A stretch of 11,425 nt of DNA. It comes from an uncultured Oxalobacteraceae bacterium (GTDB lineage Bacteria; Pseudomonadota; Gammaproteobacteria; Burkholderiales; Burkholderiaceae). This document shows positions 1-6,154 of this stretch, in pieces. The DNA is taken from the NCBI GenBank assembly GCA_946479255.1, contig CAMLFK010000153.1:1-11425 (forward strand). Reading direction: 5' to 3'. Both the position numbers and the translations under genes were made by a program. The notes beneath the pieces are model-generated. The model did no database searches and was not told where the DNA came from. It worked only from the letters and a program-made list of their open reading frames with translations. Position 1 is the stretch's first letter. Each line of letters opens with the position of its first letter.

Positions 1-567
1 GACATCCGCGCCAGCGAGCAGCAGCTGATCGCCGCCAACGCCAACATCGGCGCCGCGCGCGCGGCCTTCTTCCCGCGCATCACGCTGACCGGTTCGGCCG
101 GCAGCGCCAGTTCGGAGCTGAGCGGCTTGTTCAAGAGCGGTTCCTTCGGCTGGACCTTTGCGCCGCAGGCGTTGCTGCCGATTTTTGATTATGGCCGCAA
201 CCGTGCCAACCTGGGCGCGGCCAAGGCCGGGCGCGATATCGCGGTGGCGCAGTACGAGCGCACCATCCAGTCGGCCTTCCGCGAAGTGGCCGATGCGCTG
301 GCCGGACAGGCGACCTTCAGCGAGCAGCTGCGGGCGCAGCGCGCGGTGGCCGAGTCGGAAAACGAACGCTTCAACCTGTCGGACCTGCGCTACCGCAGCG
401 GTGCGGCCAGCTACCTCGATCTGCTCGATGCGCAGCGTTCGCTGTTCGCGGCGCAGCAGGCGGCGATCCAGGCCAATCTGCAGCGCTTGCAAAACCAGGT
501 GGCTTTGTATCGGGTGCTCGGTGGTGGGTGGACCAACGCCAATGTCGGCGCTCGCACGCAAGGGTGA
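1..567 (+). CDS. RND-type efflux outer membrane channel (OprM/NodT, TolC superfamily), C-terminal part
   Basis: The frame is open from the first base and ends with TGA at 565-567, so about 188 C-terminal residues are visible and the 5' end lies outside the window. Family hallmarks are present: AANANIGAARAAFFPRI, then a long helical stretch containing PIFDYGRNRANL, the AFREVADALA helix and RYRSGAASYLDLLDAQRSL. These are the second-repeat helices and the Leu/Asp-rich turn of OprM/AdeK-type channels. Such proteins are outer-membrane lipoproteins that trimerise and form the exit duct of tripartite RND pumps, working with a periplasmic adaptor and an inner-membrane transporter. Those partner genes would be expected upstream, outside the window. 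One small departure is Tyr in PIFDYGR, where I recall Gly as common. The gene converges on hemW with 15 bp between stops and no clear terminator hairpin. The substrate cannot be told from this fragment. Confidence 0.9.
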   Translation, partial: DIRASEQQLIAANANIGAARAAFFPRITLTGSAGSASSELSGLFKSGSFGWTFAPQALLPIFDYGRNRANLGAAKAGRDIAVAQYERTIQSAFREVADALAGQATFSEQLRAQRAVAESENERFNLSDLRYRSGAASYLDLLDAQRSLFAAQQAAIQANLQRLQNQVALYRVLGGGWTNANVGARTQG

Positions 568-582
568 CGAGTCCACGACGGA

Positions 583-1833
583 TCAGACGACTAAGAACAT
601 CTCCTGCAAGTCGTTCAGGAAGCGCCGGCCCAATTCGGTCGGCCGGATCAGCTTGTGATCGCGGTACAGCAAGCCCTTCGCCTCCGCCTCGTTGAGCGTC
701 TTGTCGATGGCGTTGATGGACAGGCCGGTGCGCTCGCCGAACAAGTTCGGGTCGAAGCCTTCGGTCAGCCGCAAGGTGTTGAGCATGAACTCGAAGCCCA
801 TATCGTCACGTGCCAGCTCGCGCTCTTCCTGCACCGGGTTGCCGGCCCGCGCCGCTTCCATGAAGGCCTTCGGCTGCTTGAAGCGCGCCTGCCGCAGCAC
901 GCGATGCGGGAACGAGATCTTCGAATGCGCCCCGGCGCCGATGCCGAGGTAATCGCCGAACTCCCAGTAATTGAGGTTGTGGCGCGCCCGGTGGCCCGGC
1001 TGCGCATACGCCGACACTTCGTAATGCTGATAGCCAGCCGCAGCCATCGCGCCGGCGATCATGTCCTGCATGTCGGCGCTTTCATCGTCGTCCGGCAAGG
1101 CCGGCGGATGCTTGGCGAACAGCGTGTTCGGCTCCATCGTCAGGTGGTACAGCGACAGGTGCGGCGGCGCGAACGACAGCGCGGTGGCCAGGTCCTGGCG
1201 TGCCTGTTCAAGCGTTTGCCCCGGCAGCGCATACATCAGGTCCAGGTTGAAGTTGTCGAAGTTCGCACGCGCAATCTCCACCGCGCGGCGCGCCTCGTCG
1301 CCGTCGTGAATCCGCCCCAGCGCCTTCAAATGGCTGGGGTCGAAACTCTGGATGCCGATCGACAGGCGGTTGATGCCGCTTTCGCGGTAGGACCTGAACT
1401 TCTCAACTTCGAAGGTGCCGGGATTGGCTTCCATGGTGATCTCGGCATCCATATCCAGCGGCAGCAAGGTGCGCAGGTCGCTCATCAGGCGGTCCAGCCC
1501 CTTGGCCGACATCAGGCTGGGCGTGCCGCCGCCGATGAACACGGTGTAGATCTTGCGGCCCCAGATCAGCGGCAGCGACTGCTCCAGGTCGAGCCGCAGC
1601 GCGTCCAGGTATTCGGTTTCCGGCATCTCGCCGCGCACTTCGTGCGAGTTGAAGTCGCAGTAGGGGCACTTGCGCACGCACCACGGAAAGTGGATGTACA
1701 GCGACAGCGGGGGCAGCGCCGACAGGTTCAGCGCACCCGGCCGCAGGTACTGCAGGGCGCTGGCGGCGGGCGAACGTGCTGCCGGTGCCTCCTGCCCGGT
1801 GACGACTTGAATTGGGATCATCGTCGGGATCAT
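583..1833 (-). CDS. hemW: HemW-like radical SAM heme chaperone
   Basis: 416 codons, TGA at 585-583. The radical SAM cluster motif CVRKCPYC (Cys52, Cys56, Cys59; CX3CX2C) follows LYIHFPW. GGGTPS (101-106) is the SAM-binding segment. RHNLNYW (284-290) and GIGAGAHS (297-304) are typical of HemW and its coproporphyrinogen-dehydrogenase relatives. HemW is known as a heme-binding chaperone for membrane respiratory enzymes rather than a true HemN. HemN proper has a differently spaced cysteine motif and is longer. The protein is slightly longer than the E. coli protein (about 378 aa) because roughly 40 residues precede the core. The start overlaps the rdgB stop as ATGA, which suggests translational coupling; no strong Shine-Dalgarno is visible. 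A second in-frame ATG at codon 5, created by a short tandem repeat, is an alternative start. Confidence 0.93.
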   Translation of the reverse strand: MIPTMIPIQVVTGQEAPAARSPAASALQYLRPGALNLSALPPLSLYIHFPWCVRKCPYCDFNSHEVRGEMPETEYLDALRLDLEQSLPLIWGRKIYTVFIGGGTPSLMSAKGLDRLMSDLRTLLPLDMDAEITMEANPGTFEVEKFRSYRESGINRLSIGIQSFDPSHLKALGRIHDGDEARRAVEIARANFDNFNLDLMYALPGQTLEQARQDLATALSFAPPHLSLYHLTMEPNTLFAKHPPALPDDDESADMQDMIAGAMAAAGYQHYEVSAYAQPGHRARHNLNYWEFGDYLGIGAGAHSKISFPHRVLRQARFKQPKAFMEAARAGNPVQEERELARDDMGFEFMLNTLRLTEGFDPNLFGERTGLSINAIDKTLNEAEAKGLLYRDHKLIRPTELGRRFLNDLQEMFLVV

Positions 1834-1835
1834 CG
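1814..1835. repeat. 10-bp direct repeat, period 12, over the rdgB/hemW junction
   Basis: The plus strand carries gggatcatcg at 1814-1823 and again at 1826-1835. Read on the minus strand, this duplicates four codons at the start of hemW (MIPT-MIPI) and gives two in-frame ATGs twelve bases apart. The first ATG forms the ATGA overlap with the rdgB stop. It looks like a small replication-slippage duplication (inference). Confidence 0.75.
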
Positions 1836-2414
1836 CAGTTTTTCAACCAGTGCCCGCAGCGCCTGGCCGCGGTGCGACAGCGCGTTCTTTTCCTGCGGCG
1901 ACAGCTCGGCCGCGCACTTGTCCAGCGACGGAATAAAAAAGTAGGGATCGTAGCCGAAGCCGTTGGCGCCGCGCGGGGTGTCGATGATCTCGCCGCTCCA
2001 GCGGGCGTCGGCGATCACTGGCTGGGGGTCGGCGGCGTGGCGCACGTAGACCAGCACGCAGTAGTAATAAGCCGACTTGTCGGTATGCGCCCGCAGGTCC
2101 TCGATCAGCTTGGCGTTATTGCGTTCGTCCGATTTCGGATCGCCCGCGTAGCGCGCCGAATACACGCCGGGCGCACCGCCGAGCGCGTTGACGCACACGC
2201 CGGAATCGTCGGCCAGCGCCGGCAGGCCGGTCAGGCGCGCGGCGTGGCGCGCTTTTTCCAGCGCGTTCTCGACAAAGGTGGCGTGCGGTTCATCGGCTTC
2301 CGGCACGTCGAATTCGCCCTGCGGGTGCAGGGTGAATCCCAGTGGTGACAGGATCTCGGAAAATTCCCTGAGTTTGCCGGCGTTGTTGGAGGCGAGGATG
2401 AGACGTTGGGTCAT
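1830..2414 (-). CDS. rdgB: Non-canonical purine NTP pyrophosphatase (dITP/XTP, Ham1 family)
   Basis: 194 codons, stop TGA at 1832-1830. It removes inosine, deoxyinosine and xanthosine triphosphates from the nucleotide pool by hydrolysis to the monophosphate plus pyrophosphate, which keeps deaminated purines out of DNA and RNA. Family motifs are present in order: SNNAGK (9-14, triphosphate binding), ADDSG (68-72, with the catalytic Asp expected at 70), GVYSARYAG (83-91), GFGYDP (152-157, base pocket) and KNALSHR (176-182). The length matches the usual 190-200 aa. The start is placed at MTQRLILASNN because Ham1 proteins begin just before the beta strand leading to the SNN motif. No Shine-Dalgarno is recognisable upstream (the minus strand reads GCCCTATAACTC then ATG). 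hemW follows by overlap, giving a two-gene unit. Confidence 0.96.
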   Translation of the reverse strand: MTQRLILASNNAGKLREFSEILSPLGFTLHPQGEFDVPEADEPHATFVENALEKARHAARLTGLPALADDSGVCVNALGGAPGVYSARYAGDPKSDERNNAKLIEDLRAHTDKSAYYYCVLVYVRHAADPQPVIADARWSGEIIDTPRGANGFGYDPYFFIPSLDKCAAELSPQEKNALSHRGQALRALVEKLR

Positions 2415-2432
2415 GAGTTATAGGGCTCGAAA

Positions 2433-2482
2433 ACTGGCGGACGAAGGGCGTATTTTACCTTGATACGAGGGCCCCGTCCGCC
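2433..2482 (-). terminator. Long imperfect hairpin after the halogenase gene (possible terminator)
   Basis: GGCGGACG (2436-2443) pairs with CGTCCGCC (2475-2482), GGGC (2446-2449) with GCCC (2471-2474), and GTAT (2450-2453) with ATAC (2463-2466). This makes about 16 base pairs interrupted by a 2-nt bulge (AA) on one side and a 4-nt bulge (GAGG) on the other, with a 9-nt loop. It starts nine bases past the halogenase stop, and on the minus strand it is followed by AGTTTTC, a short T run. That fits a weak intrinsic terminator between the halogenase and rdgB. The T run is poor and the bulges lower stability, so it could instead be an RNA-stabilising 3' hairpin or a leader structure of rdgB. On the minus strand its loop region also includes TAAAAT, which resembles a -10 box for rdgB. 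Confidence 0.45.
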
Positions 2483-2490
2483 GGCGCGCC

Positions 2491-4017
2491 CTACACCGCC
2501 AGCCCCGGCACCGGGTCGGCCCGCACGTTCTGGGTGACGAAGTCGGTATGGTCGGGCATGGCGTTGGAGGTCTGGGCGATGGCCGCGCGCACGTTCGAAA
2601 AATGCTTGTGCAAGGGCTCGATGTCGATCATGTCGACGAAAGGGTCGTAGGTTTCCGGGATCACGCCCAGCCCCATCAGGATCGCCACGTGCGACGACAC
2701 ATTAAAGCCGTCCCTGTCATACAGGACCACCCGGCCGGTCGTGCGGAACATCTCGATCTGATGCATCAGGCTGTCCGGAATCGCCATATTGGCGCAGTGG
2801 CGCCAGAAGTCGCTGTCGGTACGCCCGGTCAGCTTGTAATGCATGATGATGAAGTCACGCACCGACTCGTAGCTCTTGGACATGTGGCGGTTGAACTCGT
2901 ACGCCAGCTCGGGACGGAAGTCCATGTCGGGGAAATATTCGATCAGCTTGCCGACCGCGGTTTCGATCAGGCTGATGCTGGTCGATTCGAGCGGCTCCAC
3001 GAAACCGCTGGCCAGGCCCACGGCCACGCAGTTCTTGGACCACTGCAGGCGCCGCCGCCCGGTCGTAAAACGCAGCTGGCGCGGCTCGTCCAGCGCCTTG
3101 CCATCGAGGCCGGCCAGCAGCACGCGCGCCGCCTCGTCGTCGGTGGTGAAGGCGTTGCTGTACACGTGGCCATTGCCGGTACGGTGCTGCAGCGGGATGC
3201 GCCACTGCCAGCCGGCGCTCTTGGCGGTCGAGGTGGTGAACGGCGTGAGCTTGTCGACCTTGGCGCAGGGGACCGCCAGCGCGCTGTTACATGGCAGCAG
3301 ATCGCTCCAGTCGTCATAGCCGGCCTTGAGCGTGCCTTCGATGAGCAGGCCGCGAAAGCCCGAGCAGTCGATGAACAAATCACCTTCGATGCGGCGGCCG
3401 TCGCGCAATTTGAGCGCGGTGATGAACCCATCCTCCGGGCGCTGCTCGACTTCGGTGATCATGCCTTCGACGCGCTGCACGCCGCGCGCGATCGCGTACT
3501 CGCGCAGGTAGGCGGCATACAGGCCGGCGTCGAAATGAAAGCCGAAGGAATAGGCGTTGGCTGCCGAGGCCTGCTCGCCCGACGGCGGCGTAAAGCGCAT
3601 CTTGCGCGCCATGACGCTGGACATCGACCAGTCTTCCAGCGGCGGCATGTTCTGCGCCAGGCGCGACAGGCGCAGCCAGTGCATGTGCGGCGCGCGGTTC
3701 TCGATGTCCGGGCCGAAGTCGCCGAAGCCGTGGAAGAAACGGTGGCCCAGCTTGCCCCAGTCCTTGAATTCGATGCCCAGCTTGAAAGTAGCCTGGGTCT
3801 TCTTGATGAAGTCGATGCCGTCGATCCCCAGCGCGCTGTTATAGAAGCGGATGGTCGGCAGGGTGGCCTCGCCCACGCCGATGGTGCCGATCTCGGGCGA
3901 CTCGACCAGCACGATCTCGCACTGCTTGCCAAGGCGTTGCGCCAGCGGCGCGGCGCTCATCCAGCCGGCGGTACCGCCACCGACGATCACGATCTTGCGA
4001 ATATTCTTTGCAGCCAT
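2491..4017 (-). CDS. Flavin-dependent halogenase, tryptophan-halogenase family
   Basis: The frame opens at an ATG at 4023 (510 codons), but AAGAGG abuts that ATG directly. The ATG two codons later (4017) has AGAGG at 6-nt spacing and is the preferred start. In 510-aa numbering, GGGTAGW (15-21) is the FAD-binding loop. Lys81 in ATFKLGIEF aligns by eye with the catalytic lysine of PrnA (Lys79). The halogenase hallmark GWQWRIP is at 271-277, and FVEPLESTS at 341-349 carries the conserved Glu346-Ser347 seen in PrnA. Length is typical (500-540 aa). Such enzymes use FADH2, O2 and chloride or bromide to make HOX, which is guided to the substrate by the lysine. A separate flavin reductase is needed and none lies nearby, nor does a TonB receptor, peptide synthetase or other pathway gene. 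The substrate is therefore unknown and need not be tryptophan. It sits between rdgB and rph and is probably an accessory insertion. Confidence 0.9.
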   Translation of the reverse strand: MAAKNIRKIVIVGGGTAGWMSAAPLAQRLGKQCEIVLVESPEIGTIGVGEATLPTIRFYNSALGIDGIDFIKKTQATFKLGIEFKDWGKLGHRFFHGFGDFGPDIENRAPHMHWLRLSRLAQNMPPLEDWSMSSVMARKMRFTPPSGEQASAANAYSFGFHFDAGLYAAYLREYAIARGVQRVEGMITEVEQRPEDGFITALKLRDGRRIEGDLFIDCSGFRGLLIEGTLKAGYDDWSDLLPCNSALAVPCAKVDKLTPFTTSTAKSAGWQWRIPLQHRTGNGHVYSNAFTTDDEAARVLLAGLDGKALDEPRQLRFTTGRRRLQWSKNCVAVGLASGFVEPLESTSISLIETAVGKLIEYFPDMDFRPELAYEFNRHMSKSYESVRDFIIMHYKLTGRTDSDFWRHCANMAIPDSLMHQIEMFRTTGRVVLYDRDGFNVSSHVAILMGLGVIPETYDPFVDMIDIEPLHKHFSNVRAAIAQTSNAMPDHTDFVTQNVRADPVPGLAV

Positions 4018-4069
4018 CTCCATCCTCTTCGTAATATTGCGCGCAGGCGCGTATTCTTTATGCCTGGAA

Positions 4070-4075
4070 AGTATA
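4070..4075 (-). promoter_or_regulatory. Possible -10 box for the halogenase gene
   Basis: The minus strand reads TATACT (5 of 6 to the sigma70 -10 consensus) about 50 bases upstream of the halogenase start. No convincing -35 box is found at 16-18 bp: a TTGAGT on the minus strand (4102-4097) is 21 bp away. The 4024-4198 gap is the divergent regulatory region for the halogenase and the small lipoprotein gene. On the plus strand I see only a short hairpin candidate (AAGGG 4109-4113 with CCCTT 4122-4126) and no clear promoter. Confidence 0.3.
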
Positions 4076-4198
4076 GCGTAGGTTACAGATGAGATTACTC
4101 AAGGCAGGAAGGGGAACTCAGCCCTTTGCAGAACCCGGACAGAGCCGTGCAGTCTTATCACTACTCAGCTGATTTGACCAACCCCGGAGGATCATTCC

Positions 4199-4405
4199 AT
4201 GCATCGCATCACATCTGTTTTCGCTTCCGTTTCAATCTTGGCACTGGTGACGTGCCTGCACGGTTGCACCTGGACCCGCAGCAAGCTGCCCGAATCGCTG
4301 GGCGGCTTCAACCGCGAGTGCAAAGAATGCCTGAAGAACTGCGACGCCGCCAGCGATCCAGCCGGTTGCAGGGCGGGTTGCGACAAGATCTGTCAGCGCG
4401 AGTAA
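4199..4405 (+). CDS. Small cysteine-rich predicted lipoprotein, unknown function
   Basis: 68 codons, TAA at 4403-4405, with a strong Shine-Dalgarno GGAGG at 4186-4190, 8 nt from the ATG. Residues 1-22 look like a signal peptide: His-Arg start, hydrophobic core FASVSILALVTCL, then LHGC with Cys23 as the likely lipidated residue. His at the -2 position of the lipobox is unusual. Thr follows the cysteine, so there is no Asp retention signal and outer-membrane sorting would be expected by the E. coli rule. The mature part is only about 46 residues and has six further cysteines at 41, 44, 48, 57, 61 and 65. The spacing CX2CX3CX8CX3CX3C contains two CX3C pairs, which suggests a disulfide-linked helical hairpin or a metal site. 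I do not recognise the family. It is divergent from the halogenase and converges on rph with a 6-bp gap. The ribosome site and signal peptide make it a real gene rather than a shadow frame. Confidence 0.75.
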   Translation: MHRITSVFASVSILALVTCLHGCTWTRSKLPESLGGFNRECKECLKNCDAASDPAGCRAGCDKICQRE

Positions 4406-4411
4406 TTGAGC

Positions 4412-5146
4412 TTACGCCGGCAAATTCAGTGCCTTCTTCTGCATGCGGATCAGGTCGGTGATACCGGCCTGCGCCAGGTCCAGCAAACGATTCATGCCGG
4501 CCCGGTCGAAAGCCACGCCTTCGGCCGTGCCCTGCACTTCAATGAAATGGCCGGTGTCGGTCATCACCACGTTCATGTCGGTATCGCAGCCTGAATCTTC
4601 CAGGTAATCGAGGTCGAGCACCGGCATGCCCTGGTACACGCCCACCGACACCGCCGCGACGAAATGGCGCACCGGAATCGCGTCGATCAGGCCGCGCGAG
4701 GCCAGCTGGGCAAAGGCGTCGTAGGCCGCCACCATGGCGCCGGTGATGGCCGCGGTGCGGGTGCCGCCGTCGGCCTGGATCACATCGCAATCAAGGTGCA
4801 GGGTGCGCTCGCCGAAGGCCTGCAGGTCGAACGCCGCGCGCAGCGAACGGCCGATCAGGCGCTGGATTTCCTGGGTGCGGCCGGACTGCTTGCCGCGGGC
4901 CGCCTCGCGGTCCATGCGGGTGTGGGTCGAGCGCGGCAGCATGCCGTATTCGGCGGTCAGCCAGCCCTGCCCTTTGCCCTTCAAAAAGCCGGGCACTTTT
5001 TCTTCGATGCTGGCGGTGCAGATCACCTGGGTGTCGCCGCATTCGATCAGCACCGATCCTTCGGCGTGCCTGGTGAATTGACGGGTCAGGCGGATACCGC
5101 GCAGCTGGTCGACCGCGCGCCCGCTCGGGCGCTGTTCAAATGTCAT
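4412..5146 (-). CDS. rph: Ribonuclease PH
   Basis: 244 codons, TAA at 4414-4412. It is a phosphorolytic 3'-5' exoribonuclease that trims the 3' ends of tRNA precursors and other structured RNAs using inorganic phosphate and releasing nucleoside diphosphates. It acts as a hexameric ring in the cytosol. Family marks are the N-terminal [13 protein letters not shown] (6-18), [17 protein letters not shown] (88-104, including the phosphate-binding Arg region), [17 protein letters not shown] (121-137) and [15 protein letters not shown] (178-192, with the metal/catalytic aspartates). Length is close to the E. coli enzyme (238 aa), and nothing suggests the frameshift known in E. coli K-12. AAGG stands a few bases upstream of the ATG. 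It is the last gene of a kinase-PP2C-rph run; the gap to PP2C is 47 bp and AT-rich. Confidence 0.97.
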   Translation of the reverse strand: MTFEQRPSGRAVDQLRGIRLTRQFTRHAEGSVLIECGDTQVICTASIEEKVPGFLKGKGQGWLTAEYGMLPRSTHTRMDREAARGKQSGRTQEIQRLIGRSLRAAFDLQAFGERTLHLDCDVIQADGGTRTAAITGAMVAAYDAFAQLASRGLIDAIPVRHFVAAVSVGVYQGMPVLDLDYLEDSGCDTDMNVVMTDTGHFIEVQGTAEGVAFDRAGMNRLLDLAQAGITDLIRMQKKALNLPA

Positions 5147-5193
5147 GGTAAGCCTTGAAATAAAATGTCAAAAACCAGTATAAATGAAATAAA

Positions 5194-6141
5194 CTATTTG
5201 AGGATTTGCGAAGACTTTTCGATGGCACCGCGAATCTCGGCAATGGCTTTTTCAATCTCGTCCTCGTCGAAGGCGTCGACGTCCGCCGGCGCCGGCTCGG
5301 GCGCGCTCTGGATGCTTGTGCTGACCAGATTATCGGGCAACATCATGGTCGAGATCATGCTCGCCATGTCGGCCGTCACGGTGACCGCGCCGGAAGCATC
5401 GGCGCTGCCCTGCCACATGATCGCCAGCGCGGTCGTGTTGTCGCTCTTGTCCCCGGCCAGCGCGGTGGCGCTGGCGATCATTTCCGGGACCGCGCGCACG
5501 ATGGTCTGGCTGGACAGGCGGAGGGCGATTTCCTCGTCCGGCAGCATGGCCCACAGCCCGTCCGAGCACAGCATGATGATGTCGCCGCTTTGCAGGCTGG
5601 CCTGGCGCGATACTTCAACCCGCGGCATGGAGGATGCGCCCACGCAGTTATACAGCTTGTTGCGGTCCGGGTGGGTCAGCCGTTCGGCGGGGCTCGCCAG
5701 CCCTTTGTCGATCAGGTGTTCGATGTGCGAATGGTCGCGCGTGCGCCCCAGTACCTGGCCGTGGCGCAGCCAGTACAGGCGCGAATCGCCGCAGTGGGCC
5801 CAGATCGCCGTGTTGTGCTGGATGAGGCAAGCGACCACGGTGGTGCGCGGCGTCTCCGGCAGGTTGTTGGCGGCGCGGTAACGGTGGATCTCGTGGTGCG
5901 CGGCGTGGAAGGCGTCTTCCAGGAAACGCTCGGGCTTCTTCACGTAGGGCGTGGCCTGCTGCTGGAACATGGTCGACATGGTCTGCATCATGATGGTGGC
6001 GGCCAGCTCGCCGCGCAGGTGGCCTCCCATGCCGTCGGCCAGCACCAGCAGCAGCGCGTCGCGGGTGAAGCTGTAGCCCATGCGGTCCTGGTTGACCTTG
6101 CGTCCGCCGAGCTGGCTCTCCTGGTACACGGAAAATTGCAT
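5194..6141 (-). CDS. PP2C-family Ser/Thr protein phosphatase
   Basis: 315 codons, TAG at 5196-5194, with Shine-Dalgarno CAGGAGA about 6 nt before the ATG. All PP2C metal-site motifs are visible in order: NQDR (17-20), ADGMGGH (35-41), CGDSRLYW (117-124), SDGLW (193-197) and DKSDNTT (231-237). This is a soluble, metal-dependent (Mn/Mg) phosphatase without a signal peptide or transmembrane segment. The catalytic domain ends near residue 245. A 70-residue tail follows, with an Ala/Pro-rich linker and a very acidic helix (DAFDEDEIEKAIAEI, about 288-302) that is not part of the core fold. The gene starts 13 bp after the kinase gene, so it is probably translated from the same message and dephosphorylates the kinase and its substrates. 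Orthologous pairs next to rph are common in betaproteobacteria, from memory. Targets are unknown. Confidence 0.92.
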   Translation of the reverse strand: MQFSVYQESQLGGRKVNQDRMGYSFTRDALLLVLADGMGGHLRGELAATIMMQTMSTMFQQQATPYVKKPERFLEDAFHAAHHEIHRYRAANNLPETPRTTVVACLIQHNTAIWAHCGDSRLYWLRHGQVLGRTRDHSHIEHLIDKGLASPAERLTHPDRNKLYNCVGASSMPRVEVSRQASLQSGDIIMLCSDGLWAMLPDEEIALRLSSQTIVRAVPEMIASATALAGDKSDNTTALAIMWQGSADASGAVTVTADMASMISTMMLPDNLVSTSIQSAPEPAPADVDAFDEDEIEKAIAEIRGAIEKSSQILK

Positions 6142-6154
6142 GATGCGTCTCCTG

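Noticed and set aside
655..1944. 429-codon open frame on the plus strand opposite hemW
   Set aside because: It is the antisense shadow of hemW and part of rdgB in GC-rich DNA; its translation is Arg/Val/Gln-rich without any recognisable motif, while the opposite strand has clear family motifs.
2418..2423. TATAAC just before the rdgB ATG as a -10 box for a leaderless transcript
   Set aside because: It ends only two bases before the ATG, so transcription would start inside the coding region; no -35 box was found.
2548..4092. 514-codon open frame on the plus strand opposite the halogenase
   Set aside because: Long antisense frame caused by high GC and third-position bias; low-complexity composition and no motif. 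The halogenase on the minus strand is unambiguous.
4113..4118. GGAACT as a sigma-E type -35 element for the lipoprotein gene
   Set aside because: No matching -10 (TCTGA or TCAAA-like) occurs at the required 16-17 bp spacing.
4126..4461. 111-codon frame overlapping the small lipoprotein
   Set aside because: It has no ribosome site and no signal peptide; the 4199-4405 frame has both plus the cysteine pattern.
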